Part shown: positions 9,015 through 16,726 of the stretch, in pieces | Layout: each line of letters begins with the position of its first letter | How positions within the stretch are numbered: position 1 is the first letter of the stretch | Made by a program: the position numbers and the translations under genes | The notes under the pieces: model-generated | Told to the model about the DNA's origin: nothing | What the model saw: only the letters and a program-made list of their open reading frames with translations | Database searches by the model: none | Assembly (NCBI GenBank): GCA_009917455.1 | Contig: QZDS01000004.1 | Location: 62,001-126,000 of the forward strand | DNA: 64,000 nt | DNA from: a bacterium 1xD8-48 | Lineage (GTDB): Bacteria; Bacillota; Clostridia; Lachnospirales; Lachnospiraceae | Direction of reading: 5' to 3'

Positions 9015-9384
9015 GCTGTTTAAAATCCATATTTAAATATAGAAGGTAGGGGTCAGGGGATATTTCCTCTGTTAGCAATTTTTATAAAATTTCATTGTGG
9101 AAATTTTGTAAAAAACTGTCTATGGACATCCATAGGCAGTGCTTGCTGTCTTGGTAAGATTAGCAAATGGATTTTAAGGTGTATTGTTAGTTTGCTCAAA
9201 ACTGAGGCAGCGTTGCCGTCCGCTTTAACAGAAAAATTTTTGAAAAAGTTTTCGTAAATAGGAAAGAATTTTACATATTTACCATTTAGAATAATATTCG
9301 GGGCAACTGAAATGAGTGCCAATATGAAAACTGAATATTGCAATATACATACAGGACGTGAGGATATGCGTAGCCACTATGTAG
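9015..9384. other. Gene-free A+T-rich segment with one strong hairpin
   Basis: No convincing coding frame on either strand; the longest minus-strand frame (9092-9343) has no ribosome binding site or family likeness. At 9116-9139 an 11-base stem (CTGTCTATGGA / TCCATAGGCAG) has only a 2-base spacer, so it is nearly a perfect palindrome. It lacks a T tract and could be a protein-binding or transfer-origin-like site, which is speculative. Confidence 0.4.
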
Positions 9385-9690
9385 GTGCGCCATGATACGC
9401 CTGCTTTGATCTGTTTAGGAGTGAACGTAAGGGAATGAAAATAATTCCTTCAGGCAAAGGCGTGTAGCGATAAAAACCTGACAAAATGTACAGCAGTTGT
9501 GTGGGGCGATGAGGCATATCTGTGATAATGATACTTCTGAATTTACCGATTGAAATTCAGTCATATAATGACGGTGCAATTCCGATGTGGGCAGCGTAAT
9601 GACCTGTCACTTGTATGTAGCCTTATAGATTAAAAAAACAGGAAAGATTGACAGGGAATTTGAGTTCTTGAGTGTTAAAACAGCGTAAGG
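9385..9690 (+). ncRNA. Possible truncated group II intron (domain I only)
   Basis: Non-coding segment beginning GTGCGCC, which fits the group II intron 5' consensus GUGYG. Nested stems follow: CGCC/GGCG with TTTG/CAAA and CTG/CAG around a GGAAT/ATTCC hairpin at about 9390-9470, and a perfect 8-base stem CTGAATTT/AAATTCAG at 9537-9560. The later text TTCTTGAGTGTTAAAACAG also resembles domain I sequences as I recall them from clostridial introns. No intron-encoded reverse transcriptase, domain V hairpin or 3' end is present, so it would be a dead 5' fragment. An alternative is another structured RNA or a mobile-element origin region. A covariance search would settle this. Confidence 0.4.
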
Positions 9691-9725
9691 GCAGTTATGA
9701 ACGTAACAGTTTATAGCTGTCCTTT
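9687..9725 (+). terminator. Hairpin with T tract upstream of the small ORF
   Basis: GGGCAGTTAT pairs over ten bases with ATAGCTGTCC (two G-U pairs) across a 14-base loop and is followed by TTTTT. It sits just before the ribosome binding site of the 50-residue ORF, so it could end upstream transcription or act as a leader attenuator for the rhuM/recombinase genes. Confidence 0.55.
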
Positions 9726-9750
9726 TTGCGTTCATATGGAGGAAATGCTT

Positions 9751-9903
9751 ATGATTGATGAATGGAACGGACTGGCGGATTTGTTAGCAAATTTGATTGA
9801 AAAATATGCGTCAGATTTAGATATAGAAAATTTACCTGATATAGCAGGAGATAATCATGCGAAAGAAGATAGAAATAAAGCAGAAGAATTGTCAAAAAAT
9901 TGA
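9751..9903 (+). CDS. Small acidic protein of a mobile element, unknown function
   Basis: A 50-residue ORF of unknown function. The frame opens at 9697, but that start lies inside a terminator-like hairpin; the ATG at 9751 has GGAGGA 7 bases upstream and is preferred. The sequence is acidic with a predicted amphipathic helix (WNGLADLLANLIEKYASDL). It precedes the rhuM-like gene and the serine recombinase in the same direction, a position where small accessory ORFs are common in clostridial elements. No homologue can be named. Confidence 0.45.
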   Translation: MIDEWNGLADLLANLIEKYASDLDIENLPDIAGDNHAKEDRNKAEELSKN

Positions 9904-10000
9904 AGGAGATATCTTGCTAATAATGGTCACAAAAGATATAATAAACATGATAAGAGTGTCCAAACTATTGCTGGAGAAAATACCAAATAACGAGGTGACT

Positions 10001-10996
10001 ATGGATTATAGAGAAGAAGAAATTGGAAAATCAAATATGATAATTTATACAACAGAAGACGGTTTATCAAAGATTGAAACAATCTTCGATGACGATACGG
10101 TCTGGCTGTCAAAGGCGCAGATGGCGGAGTTATTTCAGAGAGACCGTTCTGTAATTTCAAAACACATAAAAAATATATTTGAAGAAGGAGAGCTTTCCAG
10201 AGAAGGTAATGTGCAAATTTTGCACATTGCAAATTCCGATAAGCCCGTAGAATTTTATAATCTCGATGTAATCATTTCTGTTGGTTATCGTGTGAAATCA
10301 AAACGAGGTACGCAGTTCAGGATATGGGCAACAGGAATTTTGAAAGAGTATATGCGTAAAGGTTTTGCACTGGATGATGAACGCTTGAAAAACTTAGGCG
10401 GCGGTGGATATTTTAAAGAACTGCTTGAACGAATCAGAGATATTCGTGCGTCTGAAAAGGTGTTTTACAGGCAGGTATTGGAGATTTACGCTACTAGCAT
10501 TGACTATGATCCAAAAGCTGAAATATCCATTCAGTTTTTTCAGAAAGTTCAGAATAAAATTCATTATGCCATTCATGGGCAGACGGCGGCGGAAGTTATT
10601 TATACAAGGGCGGATGCAGAAAAGGAATTTATGGGGCTTACCACATTTGCAGGGAACCAGCCGACTTTGCGGGAGGCTGTCATTGCCAAGAACTATCTGG
10701 ATGAAAAAGAACTTCGTGCAATGGGGCAGCTTGTGTCGGGATATTTGGATTTTGCAGAACGTCAGGCAGAACGGGAACAGGCTATGACCATGAAAGATTG
10801 GGCGAAGCACTTAGACCGGATTCTAACAATGAGCGGCGAACAGTTATTGTCAGGAAATGGGAGTGTGACGCATAAGCAGGCGGTGGAAAAAGCAACCGGA
10901 GAATATAAGAAATATAAACAGCGTACTTTAAGCGATGTGGAACAGGACTATCTGAACTCGATAAAAATACTGGGTAAAAAGGCGGATAAAAATTAA
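10001..10996 (+). CDS. RhuM family protein
   Basis: A 331-residue member of the RhuM (virulence protein RhuM) family. Recognisable parts are the N-terminal winged-helix-like region with DTVWLSKAQMAELF and RDRSVISKHIKNIFEEGEL (about 30-70), then the characteristic DVIISVGYRVKSKRGTQFR and WATGILKEYMRKGF (about 90-135), and a C-terminal helical part. The family's function is unproven; members are frequent in genomic islands and near type I restriction systems, and a DNA-binding regulatory role is plausible. The frame is open from 9857; ATG 10001 has GAGG 5 bases upstream and starts close to the conserved region. A TTG at 9914, behind AAGGAG, is an alternative start. It ends 15 bp before the recombinase. 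Confidence 0.8.
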   Translation: MDYREEEIGKSNMIIYTTEDGLSKIETIFDDDTVWLSKAQMAELFQRDRSVISKHIKNIFEEGELSREGNVQILHIANSDKPVEFYNLDVIISVGYRVKSKRGTQFRIWATGILKEYMRKGFALDDERLKNLGGGGYFKELLERIRDIRASEKVFYRQVLEIYATSIDYDPKAEISIQFFQKVQNKIHYAIHGQTAAEVIYTRADAEKEFMGLTTFAGNQPTLREAVIAKNYLDEKELRAMGQLVSGYLDFAERQAEREQAMTMKDWAKHLDRILTMSGEQLLSGNGSVTHKQAVEKATGEYKKYKQRTLSDVEQDYLNSIKILGKKADKN

Positions 10997-11011
10997 AATG
11001 GAGAACTTGGT

Positions 11012-12742
11012 ATGAAAGGACATAAAATAAAGGTTTATACATATACAAGAGTATCTACAGCCATGCAGACAGACGGCTATTCTTTAGATGCACAGAAAGC
11101 CAGAATGAAAGCATTTGCTGATTTTAATGATTATGAAATTGTCGGTACATACGAGGATGCCGGTAAATCCGGCAAGTCCATTGAGGGACGGTTGGAATTT
11201 AACCGCATGATGGAGGATATCAAATCAGGGAAGGACGGTGTTTCCTTTGTCCTTGTTTTTAAGTTGTCCCGATTTGGCAGAAATGCGGCAGACGTGCTTT
11301 CTACATTGCAGGTTATGCAGGATTTCGGGGTAAATCTGATCTGTGTGGAAGATGGAATTGATTCTTCCAAGGACGCAGGGAAACTGATGATTTCCGTCCT
11401 GTCGGCAGTTGCTGAGATTGAGCGGGAGAATATCCGTGTACAGACAATGGAGGGGCGTATTCAGAAAGCCCGTGAGGGAAAATGGAACGGCGGATTTGCG
11501 CCATATGGTTATCAGCTGATAGACGGCAAACTTCAGATTAATGAAGAAGAAGCAGAAGCCATCAGGGTAATCTTTGACCAGTATGTACATACGGATATTG
11601 GCGCTAACGGTGTTGCAAAATACCTTGAAAACCACGGCATTCAAAAAATACAGCGGCAGAACGGGAAAAATCCTCTTTTTGATGCGCACTTGGTTCGCCT
11701 TATTCTGAAAAATCCGGTATATTGCGGAAAAATTGCCTATGGACGCAGAAAGACAGAAAAAGTCCATGGAACACGAAACGAGTATCATCTTGTGGAGCAG
11801 GATAATTATATTCTGGTAGACGGATTGCATGAAGCTATTATCACGGAAGATGTCTGGCAGGCGGCACAGGTAAAGCTGCTTGCACAGGCAAAGAAATATG
11901 AACATGTGAATCGAGGAAAAGATACAAAAACGCATCTTCTTTCGGGAATTGTCAGATGTCCGGTCTGCGGAGCAGGTATGTATGGCAATAAGAGCATCAA
12001 GCGTAAAAAGGATGGAACGAAATACAAGGATTTTTATTACTATGGCTGTAAGCACCGTACCATGACGCGCGGGCATAAGTGTGACTATAAAAAGCAGATT
12101 AGAGAAGAACTGTTAGATGATGCGGTGGCGGAAGTCATCGTTAAGCTGGTTGGCAATCCCAAGTTTGCGGCAATGATGCAGGAGAAGATTAACCGCAAAG
12201 TGGATACTGGCACAATAGACACAGAGCTTGCATCATATGAAAAGCAGTTGAGACAATATTATGCCGTCAAGCTAAAGCTGGCGGAGGAAATTGATTCCCT
12301 TGATCCGGATGACAGACATTATATCAAACGGAAAGCAGATCTTGATGACAGGCTCTATCGGATGTACGATAAGATAGAGGATGTGGAAACACAACTGATT
12401 GAAACAAGGGCAAAGAAGCAGGCGATTGAAGCTGAGAAGCTGACGGGAGATAATATCTATAAGGTATTGATTTATTTTGAAAAGCTGTATGCAGTAATGA
12501 ATGAAATAGAACGCAGGCAGCTTATGGAAGCATTGATTTCTGAAATACAGATATATGAGGACAGACAATCGAATGGACAGTGGCTGAAATCCATTAAATT
12601 CAGGCTTCCGATTATCGAGGAAGATATGGATTTAAGTTTGGAAGATGATAAGTACGTTAAGACGGTTGTGCTTTTGTCCCATAAATCACCAGATAGCCAT
12701 AACAATGTAAAGATTGAATTTGGAGAAGTTGTAGATGAGTGA
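11012..12742 (+). CDS. Large serine recombinase
   Basis: Site-specific DNA recombinase of 576 residues that would integrate or excise a mobile element. The N-terminal resolvase catalytic domain (about 6-150) has the nucleophile in YTRVST (Ser15) and the arginine-rich core KLSRFGRNAADVL. A recombinase domain follows (about 155-290, with PYGYQLIDGKLQINEEEAEAI), then a zinc ribbon (C316xxC319, C346, C357) and a coiled-coil segment (about 405-475). ATG 11012 has GGAG 8 bases upstream. All parts are intact. No conjugation, excisionase or phage genes accompany it, so it either mobilises the short island or is what remains of a larger element. Attachment sites were not identified. The 3' end overlaps the IS200-like remnant by 8 bp. 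Confidence 0.93.
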   Translation: MKGHKIKVYTYTRVSTAMQTDGYSLDAQKARMKAFADFNDYEIVGTYEDAGKSGKSIEGRLEFNRMMEDIKSGKDGVSFVLVFKLSRFGRNAADVLSTLQVMQDFGVNLICVEDGIDSSKDAGKLMISVLSAVAEIERENIRVQTMEGRIQKAREGKWNGGFAPYGYQLIDGKLQINEEEAEAIRVIFDQYVHTDIGANGVAKYLENHGIQKIQRQNGKNPLFDAHLVRLILKNPVYCGKIAYGRRKTEKVHGTRNEYHLVEQDNYILVDGLHEAIITEDVWQAAQVKLLAQAKKYEHVNRGKDTKTHLLSGIVRCPVCGAGMYGNKSIKRKKDGTKYKDFYYYGCKHRTMTRGHKCDYKKQIREELLDDAVAEVIVKLVGNPKFAAMMQEKINRKVDTGTIDTELASYEKQLRQYYAVKLKLAEEIDSLDPDDRHYIKRKADLDDRLYRMYDKIEDVETQLIETRAKKQAIEAEKLTGDNIYKVLIYFEKLYAVMNEIERRQLMEALISEIQIYEDRQSNGQWLKSIKFRLPIIEEDMDLSLEDDKYVKTVVLLSHKSPDSHNNVKIEFGEVVDE

Positions 12743-13149
12743 GATCATACACAGATCCCACAACGTATCAAAGCTTATGTATCATTTTGTATTGCCGACA
12801 AAATATCGGGGAGAGGTAGTTAGTGATGAAGTGGAAAATGTAATAAAAGAGACCTGCATAGAAATCAGCAAAAGATATGACATGTATTTTCTGGAGATAG
12901 GTGCGGATAAAGACCATGTACACTTTCTCATACAGTCAGAGCCAAACTATAGCCTGACACAAATAATAAAGATAGTAAAAAGTATAACAGCAAAAGAAGT
13001 GTTTGCACGCTGCCCGGAGGTGAAAAAAATTATGGGGAGAAAATTTTTGGACAGCGGGCTATTATGTGTCGACAGTGGGCGAACACGGGAATGAGTATAA
13101 GAAGCTATTCCGGAACAAAGAGCCAGAACTGGCAGACTTTTTTCTTTAG
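12735..13149 (+). pseudogene. tnpA: IS200/IS605-type Y1 transposase, frameshifted
   Basis: HUH/Y1 transposase remnant. The first frame (12735 to about 13044) encodes the expected start (SKLMYHFVLPTKYRGEV), the metal-binding HVHF and IIKIVKSITAKEVFARCPEVK. At a run of five T (13044-13048) the frame is lost; reading one base later restores FWTAGYYVSTVGEHGNEY and continues to a stop at 13147-13149. A single inserted T explains this. The segment after HGNE lacks the usual helix with the catalytic tyrosine (pattern YIxxQ), so an internal deletion may also be present. No TnpB partner and no clear terminal hairpins were found. It overlaps the recombinase gene and abuts the feo remnant, so it marks a worn right edge of the island. 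Confidence 0.75.
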
Positions 13150-13150
13150 C

Positions 13151-13472
13151 CTACGGCTTCAAAATATGCACTGCCGCATGAATACACCGATGTACCGCAC
13201 CTGCGGAATCATGTTCTTCACTGCTTACCGGACAAAAATCAACCCTTCAATTCCTTCATTTTTTGCCGCAGAAATCGGAACTACCGGAATCCCGGGCTCC
13301 ATAAGCTGCATGGTAAGGTAAAAGTGACTAATTTTTTCCATTTTGATTTTTTGCGCTTCATCAAGCCGCAAAGTCAATTCATAACCTCTCAACTCAATCT
13401 GCACCGGATTACCCATCGGTGCAATCTTTTGAAGCGTAACCTCTGTTTTGGTTTTAATTCATCCATTGTCAT
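13151..13472 (-). pseudogene. feoA-feoB remnant (ferrous iron transport)
   Basis: Reading the minus strand from ATG 13472 (with GAGGTGA upstream) gives MTMDELKPKQ. A frame change near 13445 leads to VTLQKIAPMGNP and VQIELRGYELTLRLDEAQKI, the hallmark C-terminus of FeoA; the middle of FeoA is missing. The same frame then runs into GIPVVPISAAKNEGIEGLI, a FeoB G-domain segment, and a further shift gives DSAGAVHRCIHAAVHILKP before a stop at 13151, also FeoB-like. At least two frameshifts and large deletions are therefore required. The rest of feoB is absent, and the remnant stops 2 bp from the transposase remnant. This looks like a former feo operon truncated when the island was acquired or rearranged. 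Confidence 0.7.
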
Positions 13473-13490
13473 TTTATCGTCACCTCATTT

Positions 13491-13811
13491 TCACCGCCCA
13501 CGAATATGCTCTGTCCCTTTTTCAATCACCATCTCCACATGCTCGTCCGCCAAAGCATAGAATATCATTTTCCCATCCCTGCGCCGTTTAACCAGTTTAT
13601 TTGATTTCAGCAAATTTAACTGGTGCGACACCGCAGACTGGGTCATTCCAAGCTGCTCTGCCAGGTCGCTGACATTCGCATCCTGCTCCATTAAAAGAAG
13701 CAGGATACGAATACGGGTAGGGTTCCCCAGCATCTTAAAAAATTCAGTTAAAATGTACAGATTGCTTTCTCTAAGCCCTGCGTAAAGTTGACTGTCCTGA
13801 TATTCCGCCAA
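13491..13811 (-). CDS. ArsR/SmtB-family metal-sensing repressor
   Basis: A 106-residue winged-helix repressor that would release DNA upon binding Zn or Cd. The HTH lies at about 45-70 (VSDLAEQLGMTQSAVSHQLNLL), followed by the wing (RRRDGKMIFYAL). The alpha5 metal site characteristic of SmtB/CzrA is partly visible as DEH...EH near the C-terminus: the Asp, first His and second His are in register, but the last ligand position is glycine. The start is TTG, behind GGAGGGG; no ATG is available before the HTH. It lies 16 bp downstream of the P-type ATPase on the same strand and most likely controls that operon. Confidence 0.87.
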   Translation of the reverse strand: MAEYQDSQLYAGLRESNLYILTEFFKMLGNPTRIRILLLLMEQDANVSDLAEQLGMTQSAVSHQLNLLKSNKLVKRRRDGKMIFYALADEHVEMVIEKGTEHIRGR

Positions 13812-13827
13812 AGGAACCCCTCCTTTC

Positions 13828-15843
13828 TTACAGCTTTTTCACAAACAGACAACGGATTGCATTCAGCACCGCAAGAATCATAACGCCCACATCTGCGAAA
13901 ATCGCCAGATACATATTTGCAATTCCCACAGCCCCTAATGCAAGGCAGGCGAATTTTACAACAAGCGCCATTGTAATATTCTGATAAACAATCCGCAGAC
14001 ACTTTCTTGAAATCTTGATTGCTTTTGCAATTTTAATCGGATCATCATCCATCAACACAATATCCGCCGCTTCGATTGCCGCATCGGAACCCATTGCCCC
14101 CATAGCGATACCAATATCAGCTCTGGAAAGAACCGGGGCGTCATTGATACCGTCACCCACAAATGCCAGCTTTGCCCTGCCAGGCTTCACCCGCAGCAGT
14201 TCTTCCACTTTTTCAACCTTATCTGCCGGCAGAAGTTCGCTGTAAACCTCGTCAATCCCAAGAGAGGAAGCAACCTGATTTGCCACTTTCTTTGCATCAC
14301 CCGTCAGCATGACAGTCTTATCAACGCCTGCTTTCTTTAATTCCGCAATCGCCGCTTTAGAATGAGGTTTGATAATATCGGAAATCACAATATGCCCTGC
14401 ATATTTCCCGTTGATTGCCATGTGAATAATCGTTCCGGTCTGGTGACAGTCCTGATAAGGAATGTTCAGGTGTTTCATCAGTTTGTCATTTCCGGCTGCA
14501 ACTTCCATGCCGTCTACCTTTGCAGTTACGCCATTTCCGCTGATTTCCTGTATATCTGATACACGGCTTCTGTCAATTTCTTTCCCATATGCCCGCTGTA
14601 AACTCTTACTGATCGGGTGGGAAGAAGCGCTTTCTGCAAGAGCCGCATACTCCAGCAGTTTTTCATTCTCAATAGTAGAATGGTGAATCCCGTTTACTTC
14701 AAAAACGCCTTTTGTCATGGTTCCGGTTTTGTCAAAAACAACATACCTGGTCTGGGAGAGGATTTCCAGATAATTGGAGCCTTTCACCAAAACGCCCTCC
14801 TTGCTTGCTCCGCCGATTCCTGCAAAGAAACTTAAAGGAATACTGATTACAAGCGCACAGGGGCAGCTAATGACAAGGAATGTCAACGCCCGGTAAATCC
14901 AGACGCCCCAGTCCGCAGACAATCCCATAAAAAGCATACGGATAACAGAGGGGAGGAATGCCAGTGCCAATGCCGCATAGCAGACAGCCGGGGTATAGAT
15001 TTTTGCAAACTTCGAGATAAAATCCTCTGATTTTGATTTGCGGGAACTTGCATTTTCCACCAAATCCAAAATCTTTGAAACGGTGGATTCCCCAAACTCT
15101 TTTGTTGTCTGTATTTTCAACACACCGGTCATACTGATACATCCGCTGATTACTTCATCACCGACCTTTGCCTCCTTGGGCAGACTTTCCCCGGTCAATG
15201 CACTGGTATTCAGACTGGAAGCACCCTCAACTACATTGCCGTCAATCGGCACTTTTTCTCCCGGCTGGACAACAATCACGCTGCCAATTCCTACTTCATC
15301 CGGGTCTACCTGCTCTAACTTTCCATTACTCTCTACATTCGCATAATCGGGCCGGATATCCATCAGGTTACTGATATTGCGGCGGCTCTTACCAACCGCA
15401 TAGCCCTGGAACCACTCCCCAATCTGATAAAACAGCATAACGGCAATGGCTTCCAGATATTCTCCATTTTCATAAATAGCCAGTGCCATTGCCCCAATCG
15501 TAGCCACAGCCATCAGAAAACTCTCATCAAATACCTGACGGTTTTTAATACCCTTTATAGCTTTCCGTAAAATGTCATATCCGATAATCAGATAATCAAT
15601 CAGATAGCACGCAAAACGAAGCCATCGTCCTGCAGACGGGAATAAATACCCGCAGGCCGTATCAAACATCTCTGCGGAAATAAACTGGAGCGCCAGTAAG
15701 ATTCCGGCGCTGATTAAAATCCGAACCATCATAACCCTTTGCTTTTTTGTCATGCCATCTTTGCGGCTGCCGACAAAAATAAGAAGTGCCGCAGCCATTA
15801 TAATGACAACCATAAGCAATATACTTATTACTAATTCCTCCAT
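13828..15843 (-). CDS. Zn/Cd-type heavy-metal translocating P-type ATPase
   Basis: P1B-type ATPase exporting divalent soft metals from the cytoplasm. The 671 residues show TGES (about 217-220, actuator), CPC in the transport helix (about 327-329), DKTGT with the phosphorylated Asp (about 371-375), HP in SSHPISKS (about 408) and GDGINDAP (about 563-570). The last helices contain VVKF and FADVG, the Lys and Asp that with CPC mark the Zn/Cd/Pb (P1B-2) group. The N-terminus has membrane helices but no HMA domain; that domain is encoded separately 113 bp upstream. ATG 15843 follows GAAAGGAG. Cotranscription with the downstream ArsR gene suggests metal-responsive control. Confidence 0.93.
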   Translation of the reverse strand: MEELVISILLMVVIIMAAALLIFVGSRKDGMTKKQRVMMVRILISAGILLALQFISAEMFDTACGYLFPSAGRWLRFACYLIDYLIIGYDILRKAIKGIKNRQVFDESFLMAVATIGAMALAIYENGEYLEAIAVMLFYQIGEWFQGYAVGKSRRNISNLMDIRPDYANVESNGKLEQVDPDEVGIGSVIVVQPGEKVPIDGNVVEGASSLNTSALTGESLPKEAKVGDEVISGCISMTGVLKIQTTKEFGESTVSKILDLVENASSRKSKSEDFISKFAKIYTPAVCYAALALAFLPSVIRMLFMGLSADWGVWIYRALTFLVISCPCALVISIPLSFFAGIGGASKEGVLVKGSNYLEILSQTRYVVFDKTGTMTKGVFEVNGIHHSTIENEKLLEYAALAESASSHPISKSLQRAYGKEIDRSRVSDIQEISGNGVTAKVDGMEVAAGNDKLMKHLNIPYQDCHQTGTIIHMAINGKYAGHIVISDIIKPHSKAAIAELKKAGVDKTVMLTGDAKKVANQVASSLGIDEVYSELLPADKVEKVEELLRVKPGRAKLAFVGDGINDAPVLSRADIGIAMGAMGSDAAIEAADIVLMDDDPIKIAKAIKISRKCLRIVYQNITMALVVKFACLALGAVGIANMYLAIFADVGVMILAVLNAIRCLFVKKL

Positions 15844-15896
15844 AATAAAACTCCTTTCAAAATATACTTAATTATTTAATTATTATTGGTAAAATA

Positions 15897-15932
15897 ACAC
15901 CCTTAAATTGCAGCGGCACATTTTAAGGGTGT
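15897..15932 (-). terminator. Hairpin between the HMA protein gene and the ATPase gene
   Basis: Perfect 11-base inverted repeat ACACCCTTAAA / TTTAAGGGTGT around a 14-base G+C-rich loop. On the minus strand it is followed by the T-rich TATTTTACC. It may be an attenuating terminator or an mRNA-stabilising stem that sets different expression levels of the small metal-binding protein and the ATPase. Confidence 0.5.
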
Positions 15933-15956
15933 CATTCTGTCACAGGCAGCTGCCGC

Positions 15957-16175
15957 TTAAAGAAAAATCGCGCAGTCCGGCTCCACTTTTTTACAGGCGT
16001 CCAGCACGTTCTTCATGACATCTTTCGGCTCCTGCCCCTCATCAAATTCCACAATCATTTTCTGTGTCATGAAATTAACTGTTGCGCTCTGCACACCAGC
16101 AGTCTTGCGAGCCGCATCCTCCATCAAATTTGCGCAGTTGGCACAGTCTACCTCAATCTTGTAAGTTTTCTTCAT
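15957..16175 (-). CDS. Stand-alone heavy-metal-associated (HMA) domain protein
   Basis: A 72-residue ferredoxin-like HMA domain with the metal-binding DCANCANLM (CxxC, about residues 10-18). Such domains bind Zn, Cd or Cu and deliver the ion to P1B ATPases. Here the domain is a separate gene upstream of an ATPase that lacks it, so it most likely acts as the detached N-terminal domain or chaperone. ATG 16175 follows AAGGAGGA. C-terminal CKKVEPDC gives two further cysteines that may take part in binding. Confidence 0.85.
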   Translation of the reverse strand: MKKTYKIEVDCANCANLMEDAARKTAGVQSATVNFMTQKMIVEFDEGQEPKDVMKNVLDACKKVEPDCAIFL

Positions 16176-16207
16176 TGAGAAGTCCTCCTTGTTATTTTCA
16201 ATTCAGA

Positions 16208-16246
16208 GATTAAGTACTTGTTTAATCATCTTGGCCGTAGTATAAT
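16208..16246 (+). promoter_or_regulatory. Sigma-A promoter with overlapping inverted repeat (metal-regulator operator)
   Basis: TTGTTT (16218-16223) and TATAAT (16241-16246) with a 17-base spacer form a good promoter for the ArsR-AraC pair. GATTAA ... TTAATC (16208-16213, 16222-16227) is an inverted repeat across the -35 box, the usual location of ArsR-family operators. It lies between divergent transcription units, so it may also control the HMA/ATPase operon. Confidence 0.6.
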
Positions 16247-16347
16247 ACGGAAAAAGATACGCGTCAATATCCCCAAAGCATTCCCTCCCAAACGGGCGAA
16301 AAGTATTTCCGTTTGGGCGAAATGCAAATAAAAGAAAGGATAACAAT

Positions 16348-16716
16348 ATGGATAATATGAAATTGCCACATCAACATGGAGAAGGACAACAGACTGTACT
16401 AATCCGGAAGCAGTTAGACCATGTAGATTATTTTCAAACCGTAGCGGAAGTTTTCAAACAGCTTGGGGATACCACCAGAATCCGAATTTTCTGGCTTCTC
16501 TGTCACCAGGAGGAATGTGTCCTGAATATTTCGGCTATGCTTCATATGTCAAGTCCGGCAGTGTCACATCATCTCAGACCATTGAAAAACAGCGGTCTTA
16601 TTGTCTGCCGACGTGAAGGAAAAGAGGTTTACTATCGTGCCGCAGATACGCCGCAGGGACGTCTGCTGCATCAGATGATTGAGCAGGTTATGGAAATCAC
16701 CTGTCCTGAATTATGA
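16348..16716 (+). CDS. ArsR-family transcriptional regulator
   Basis: A 122-residue winged-helix protein. The HTH is at about 60-85 (NISAMLHMSSPAVSHHLRPL), with the wing CRREGKEVYYRA. The N-terminus is His-rich (PHQHGEGQ) and one cysteine sits where CadC-type sensors have a CxC (QEECVLNIS), so it may sense a different ion or use a reduced site. The C-terminal helix (LLHQMIEQVMEITCPEL) supplies a His and a Cys. It starts the transcript behind the promoter at 16218-16246 and is followed after 10 bp by an AraC-family regulator, a tandem arrangement that suggests joint control of the divergent metal export genes. Confidence 0.85.
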   Translation: MDNMKLPHQHGEGQQTVLIRKQLDHVDYFQTVAEVFKQLGDTTRIRIFWLLCHQEECVLNISAMLHMSSPAVSHHLRPLKNSGLIVCRREGKEVYYRAADTPQGRLLHQMIEQVMEITCPEL

Positions 16717-16726
16717 GGTCTGCCCT

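Noticed and set aside
11225..12076. 283-residue minus-strand frame inside the serine recombinase gene
   Set aside because: Antisense shadow; no recognisable domain and no supporting gene order.
1369..13149. Prophage or conjugative element
   Set aside because: No capsid, tail, terminase, relaxase or type IV secretion genes; only a recombinase and small accessory genes are present.
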